From Valencia hispanica (Eukaryota > Chordata > Actinopteri > Cyprinodontiformes > Valenciidae): a stretch of 64,000 nt of DNA. The notes beneath the pieces were generated by a model. The model saw only the letters and a list, made by a program, of their open reading frames with translations, searched no databases and was not told where the DNA came from. The stretch covers positions 46,717,786-46,781,785 of the forward strand of contig OY747702.1 in NCBI GenBank assembly GCA_963556495.2. The letters are read 5' to 3'. How positions within the stretch are numbered: the first letter of the stretch is position 1; each line of letters starts with the position of its first letter. The translations under genes and the position numbers were made by a program. Shown here in pieces: positions 60,103 to 64,000 of the stretch.

Positions 60103-61620
60103 GTTTTAGGGTTTGGTATACATCTTTTCCAGAACTGCCAATGATTGTGAAATGTGCTGTAAAAGAAAGCAAAACCCATCATGTTTAAGCAATATTGTTC
60201 TATGACAGAGAAATTGTCACTTGGAACACATTTAACTTCAACATTAGTTGCATCTGTCCTTGCAAGGACAGATGCTCAGGTTTCCTCCTCTGGTCTAAAG
60301 CTGCAGAAGTTGGCCCTTATATAGTAGCTCTTAAATCACTTTGGAGATGTTTCCTGCAGAGAGAGAAACACATTCAAGCAGATGTTTAATGTAGCCTGCC
60401 TACAGCCTTGCAGACCCGGGGTTTTTCCTGGCAGCACCTGTCATGTTAAGACGATTTCATTACAGTGCTAGTGGTTCTTTATTTGTCTCACCTGCTGTGT
60501 GTGTGTGTGGTGGAAGCAGCAGCAATCGGTGCTTTACCTGCATGCTTCCTGTGGGAATCCCCACATTAGTGTTTGAAGCATTCTGAAGCTTCCCTGCAAA
60601 ACTGTCAAGGTCATCCTTTGATGGATGACATTGCTTAGACTTATCCCGTACATGAAATAGAAACCTTGTTAGGTCAGTGTGTGTTTGCACCTTGTTTTAG
60701 AGTGAAAGGCTGTTTTGTTGTGGCAATGGAAAATCAGTTCTCCTCTGATTCAATTACCACTACAAACTGAGTTGGAAGGGGCAACAAGAGGCAAAGGGGG
60801 CATCATGGTCTGCCTCACACAGATTGCCTTGTGAATTCTGAAATATACTCCAACCGCCCCGATTCCTCCTTTTCTCCTAAAGTCCTAAAGCATTCCTCAC
60901 ATCCCCGTATTCTACAATGTATTACATGTATCATGTATCAGAACTCATCAGTCAAATGCAATTGGCCTACAGTGATTTTTGTCACTATTGTTGTTGATAA
61001 AGTGCTAATGGTCAAGGTTAAGAGATCATGGGTGAATGATTTAGACTCCTCATCATTTAGCATTATGTAAGTGTAATGCATAATTTAATTTCTGATTAGA
61101 CTGGTCAGTAGGGGTATTGTTTGATTATATACTACCTGATTAGATTAGGACTAGATTCTTGCAGTGTTTCTATATTTACACTTAAGATGCCATCTGAATA
61201 TTGATTCAGCCCACCCCTCTAAATATAAGCTTTATGTAGGCTTACCTCTCTTCACTGAGCCTTATCTCTGATGTGACGTGCCTGCAAATTGTGATGTACA
61301 GGCGTAATGATATCTGAGTCCAGGCCCATGGTGTGTGTAATTGAAACGCCAGGAAAGCTTGACAATGCTCTCATCCCTTCGGTGCCACCTGTGCCATTTA
61401 TGCAAAAGCAGCCCTTCCCTCGAAACCTTTCTTACATTGCTAGGTGGTGGTATGCGCTTAGGATAATCAGTTGCTGGATTTCTTTCTGTAGTTTCCACCA
61501 GCCAACCTTCAGTAATTCTACAACTCTTTCATTTTCTCTTGAGGATGCCACAACTTTCAGAATATTATAACCAACTAATATATGTTATGGTATTCTATCT
61601 TGTGATTTTCTATCAGTAAT
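60103..61620. other. unique noncoding DNA
   Basis: No exon established. 61260-61500 is less AT-rich and open on both strands, without splice signals or a recognisable motif. Confidence 0.4.
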
Positions 61621-61940
61621 TTCTGCTGTGGCGCAGTTGGTAGCACTGTTTCCTTGCAGCAAGAAGGTCCTGGGTTCAAATCCTGGCCTGGGGTCTTTCT
61701 GCATGGAATTTGCATATTCTCCCTGTGCATGCGTGGGTTCTCTCCGGGTACTCTGGCTTTGTCCCACAGTCCAAAAACAGGGTGAGGTGAATTGTTTTTC
61801 CTAAATTGCCCTCAGGTATGAGTGTGTGCATGCATGTGTCTCTGTGTACCCCGCCTCTCGCTCCATGAGTGCTGGAGATAGGCACAAGCCCCCCCCGGTA
61901 ACCCTGCATAGGATGGACGGGTACAGAAAAGGGATGGATG
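61621..61940 (+). mobile_element. tRNA-derived SINE family 2, full-length copy
   Basis: The head has a clear A box TGGCGCAGTTGG (61629-61640) and a perfect B box GGTTCAAATCC (61673-61683), so it derives from a tRNA and once had a Pol III promoter. The body follows with 'cagtccaaaaacagggtg', 'ctaaattgccctcaggtatg', 'ctgtgtaccccgcctctcg', 'accctgcataggatgg' and a GGATGGATGG tail. This is the reference copy for the truncated members elsewhere in the window. Confidence 0.9.
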
Positions 61941-64000
61941 GATTTCTGCAGGTGTGGGATGAATTTCTGCAGGTACAGCTGGTGATTTTGAACATCTACA
62001 GGTTATTGGCAACAGTGCATGCTGTTAAATGAGTCAATCCCATGCCCTAAGACCCCAAGTCTGTGAAATGATCAGCAAAAGAGATGATCATTACATATCT
62101 TCCTTTTTTTGGCATGATGCCCATCAATCCAGAGAATTAAAGTCATTCCCAGTGAGAACTAGGTTTGCCCTTATTTCCTGACCATGACCTGAAAATCTAC
62201 AAAGGGAGGCAATCAAGAGTATCCTGAAGAAATGCATAAAGCACCTCAACTCCTTCTGATTGGGAGTAGTTCTCGTTCTAACCCAAACTTCAACTGGACA
62301 ACAAAGCTCCATATATTGAGTTGAAACCCTATTCCAGCTACCTGATGGAAAAAAGTTGATTTGCTTATGTCTGGGACCTTAATATTTTAACTACTCTGCT
62401 TGAGACAGAACCGTAATGCCAACCTAGAAGGATTATTCCAGGAGTGTAATACTGTTGAAAGAGGACTTCAACTCCTCATACCGTGTTTCTACTTTAAGAA
62501 AAAGTGTAGATCACAGAACACCCTTTATTTCTTACTTTTTTATTCCCTTGGACTATTTTTTATTTGTTTGGTCTTGTTCTGTTGAATCACTCAGACCCTA
62601 CTAGGGGCCAAAACCCAAACGTAACAGCCCACAGGACACTAAAACCCCACCACTGTGTTAAAGCGGTGTGAGTGAGATACCACGCAAAAAGAAATGGAGA
62701 AATTAAATGCTGGGAAGTACATGATGATTGGAAATATATGCCTGCAGCGACAGTAATCTCTCTGCTATAAAACTTCATCTGGGCCACTGCGCAGACCACC
62801 AGTTAATCCAAGATGTTTACACAATTATTCAAACCTTTTAATCGACTTTCTCTTTACATTATGTTTTGGCATCCATTGTGTTCATGCATTTGTCCACAGA
62901 AACAAACCCTCTAACATGACTAACTCCGGTTTTATATTTGCAAGTGTGTAAAATTCAACAAAGTACATATTTTAATATAGCGATTTTTGTAAAGTTTGCT
63001 GAAAAAATTGTTATGAACGTAGCTCCACACACAGTTTAAAATTACAGGTGAGAAGGATTGTCAGCCCCTTAAAACAGCTAAAAAATAAAAGGTTGAAGGT
63101 TATAAAACATTTACAGTTTTCTTTACACATTTATGTAAACATTTATAAGTGTATATGAAAAACGTGTGAATAAATCTTGTATTGTTGGACACCCTAAAAG
63201 TGGACTGTTTAAATTCTGGACTCCTGTGAGCTTTGCCAAAAAATGAACTTCAGGCACTTTTTATCACAAATGTGTGACTGCATAATCTCAGAAACAGTGG
63301 TTTTTTTCCAATTTTTTTCATTTAAGAATGTTTTTTGAAGTATGAAATTTCAAAGAATATCTTAGTTTTAGTATTGTAAATCTTTGCCTTTAATCATGGA
63401 AAAGGATCTGTTTTTATTTACAAATTTCTAACTTTTCGACATCAGAGAATGTCCAGGTTTGTAAATATATATCTACACTGAAATGTATCTAGAAATTTCT
63501 GAGTTTTTTAGGTGGATATTTAGTCCTCCATGGCCACTCTAATACACTGACATAAAAAAGACACAATCCAAGCATATATACAAAAATTTAATAAACAGAT
63601 AAATGTTAATGCAGTTCAGCTATTTACATTGTTTTAATTGTCTAAGGGTTAAGGTGAAAGTTTCTATCTGAATTTTTAAGTTATATTTTTGTTAAATAAT
63701 GTGAGCAAGTGCGTTTAATTGTCCTTACAAGTTGAAGTTGTCTTTCGATTTGTATCCTCTGGCTGGAAAGCTGGAAAAATAAATTTTTAGTTATCCAACT
63801 CCAGGAGTAGAGATGCTTGATTAGATACTAACATCTTATCCACCCAAAACAAGAGAGAAGACTTGTTACGCCAAAAATCAATTAATACATTACTCATGAT
63901 CAGACCCATTATTGTCAACATGTTATGGCCCCTAGGAGCTAAAATAATGAAAACATTGTAATGTTTGTAAATATATTGATTCTTGTGGGGTTGTTAGGTG
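61941..64000. other. noncoding DNA to window end
   Basis: 62040-62340 has a less AT-rich patch that may be an old LINE piece. 63480-63620 and 63900-64000 are plain AT-rich sequence. No exon or further mobile element was recognised. Confidence 0.35.

Noticed and set aside
61629..61700. tRNA gene from perfect A and B boxes
   Set aside because: The boxes belong to the head of a SINE; there is no foldable cloverleaf with acceptor stem, and the body and tail are SINE-like.

Overview
The window reads as AT-rich nuclear DNA from a teleost fish, probably a percomorph. The evidence is one recognisable vertebrate exon set among interspersed repeats typical of fish: several Tc1-like families, hAT and Harbinger-type miniature elements, tRNA-derived SINEs, LINE tails, a solo LTR and AT microsatellites. 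No prokaryotic operon, rRNA, functional tRNA or CRISPR array was seen.

The only protein-coding host gene I can name is drp2 (dystrophin-related protein 2). A spliced exon at 24822-24996 on the + strand has a good acceptor and donor, and its 3' end encodes MNLCWNEIKRKSHNIR. This is nearly the same as the MNLCWNEIK segment near the N-terminus of mammalian DRP2. I found no further drp2 exon downstream, so 25.0-64 kb is most simply one long intron. The sequence upstream is 5' intron or flank and may hold a 5' exon near 7.5-7.8 kb. One unidentified minus-strand ORF (51784-52008) could be a terminal exon of another gene.

Layout: 0-8 kb is mostly unique, with SINEs and a Harbinger-type MITE. 8.3-12.5 kb holds a hAT element in an AAT microsatellite, a Tc1 relic and a SINE. 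14.5-16.8 kb is a Tc1 copy split by a LINE 3' end. 19.2-21.6 kb is a three-level nest: an unclassified repeat, a TTAA-flanked element inside it, and a gypsy-like solo LTR inside that. 23.8-25.0 kb has a Tc1 relic followed by the drp2 exon. 25.5-32.4 kb carries a MITE, a hAT element with BED-finger remains, Tc1 pieces and an inverted partner of the 19-21 kb repeat. 35.3-36.7 kb is a nearly full-length dead Tc1. 40.6-44.1 kb may be a THAP-encoding DNA transposon with a fold-back (TA)n element inside. 45-48.4 kb is LINE-like, Tc1 and hAT material with a nested LINE. 48.4-53.8 kb is repeat-poor. 53.8-64 kb has more Tc1, hAT, LINE and SINE fragments.

The most interesting arrangement is that two inverted copies of one repeat flank the drp2 exon on both sides, a geometry known to favour exon circularisation or inversion. 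I see no convincing wholly new system. The value lies in the nested insertion record, the drp2 exon, and the THAP and fold-back structures.
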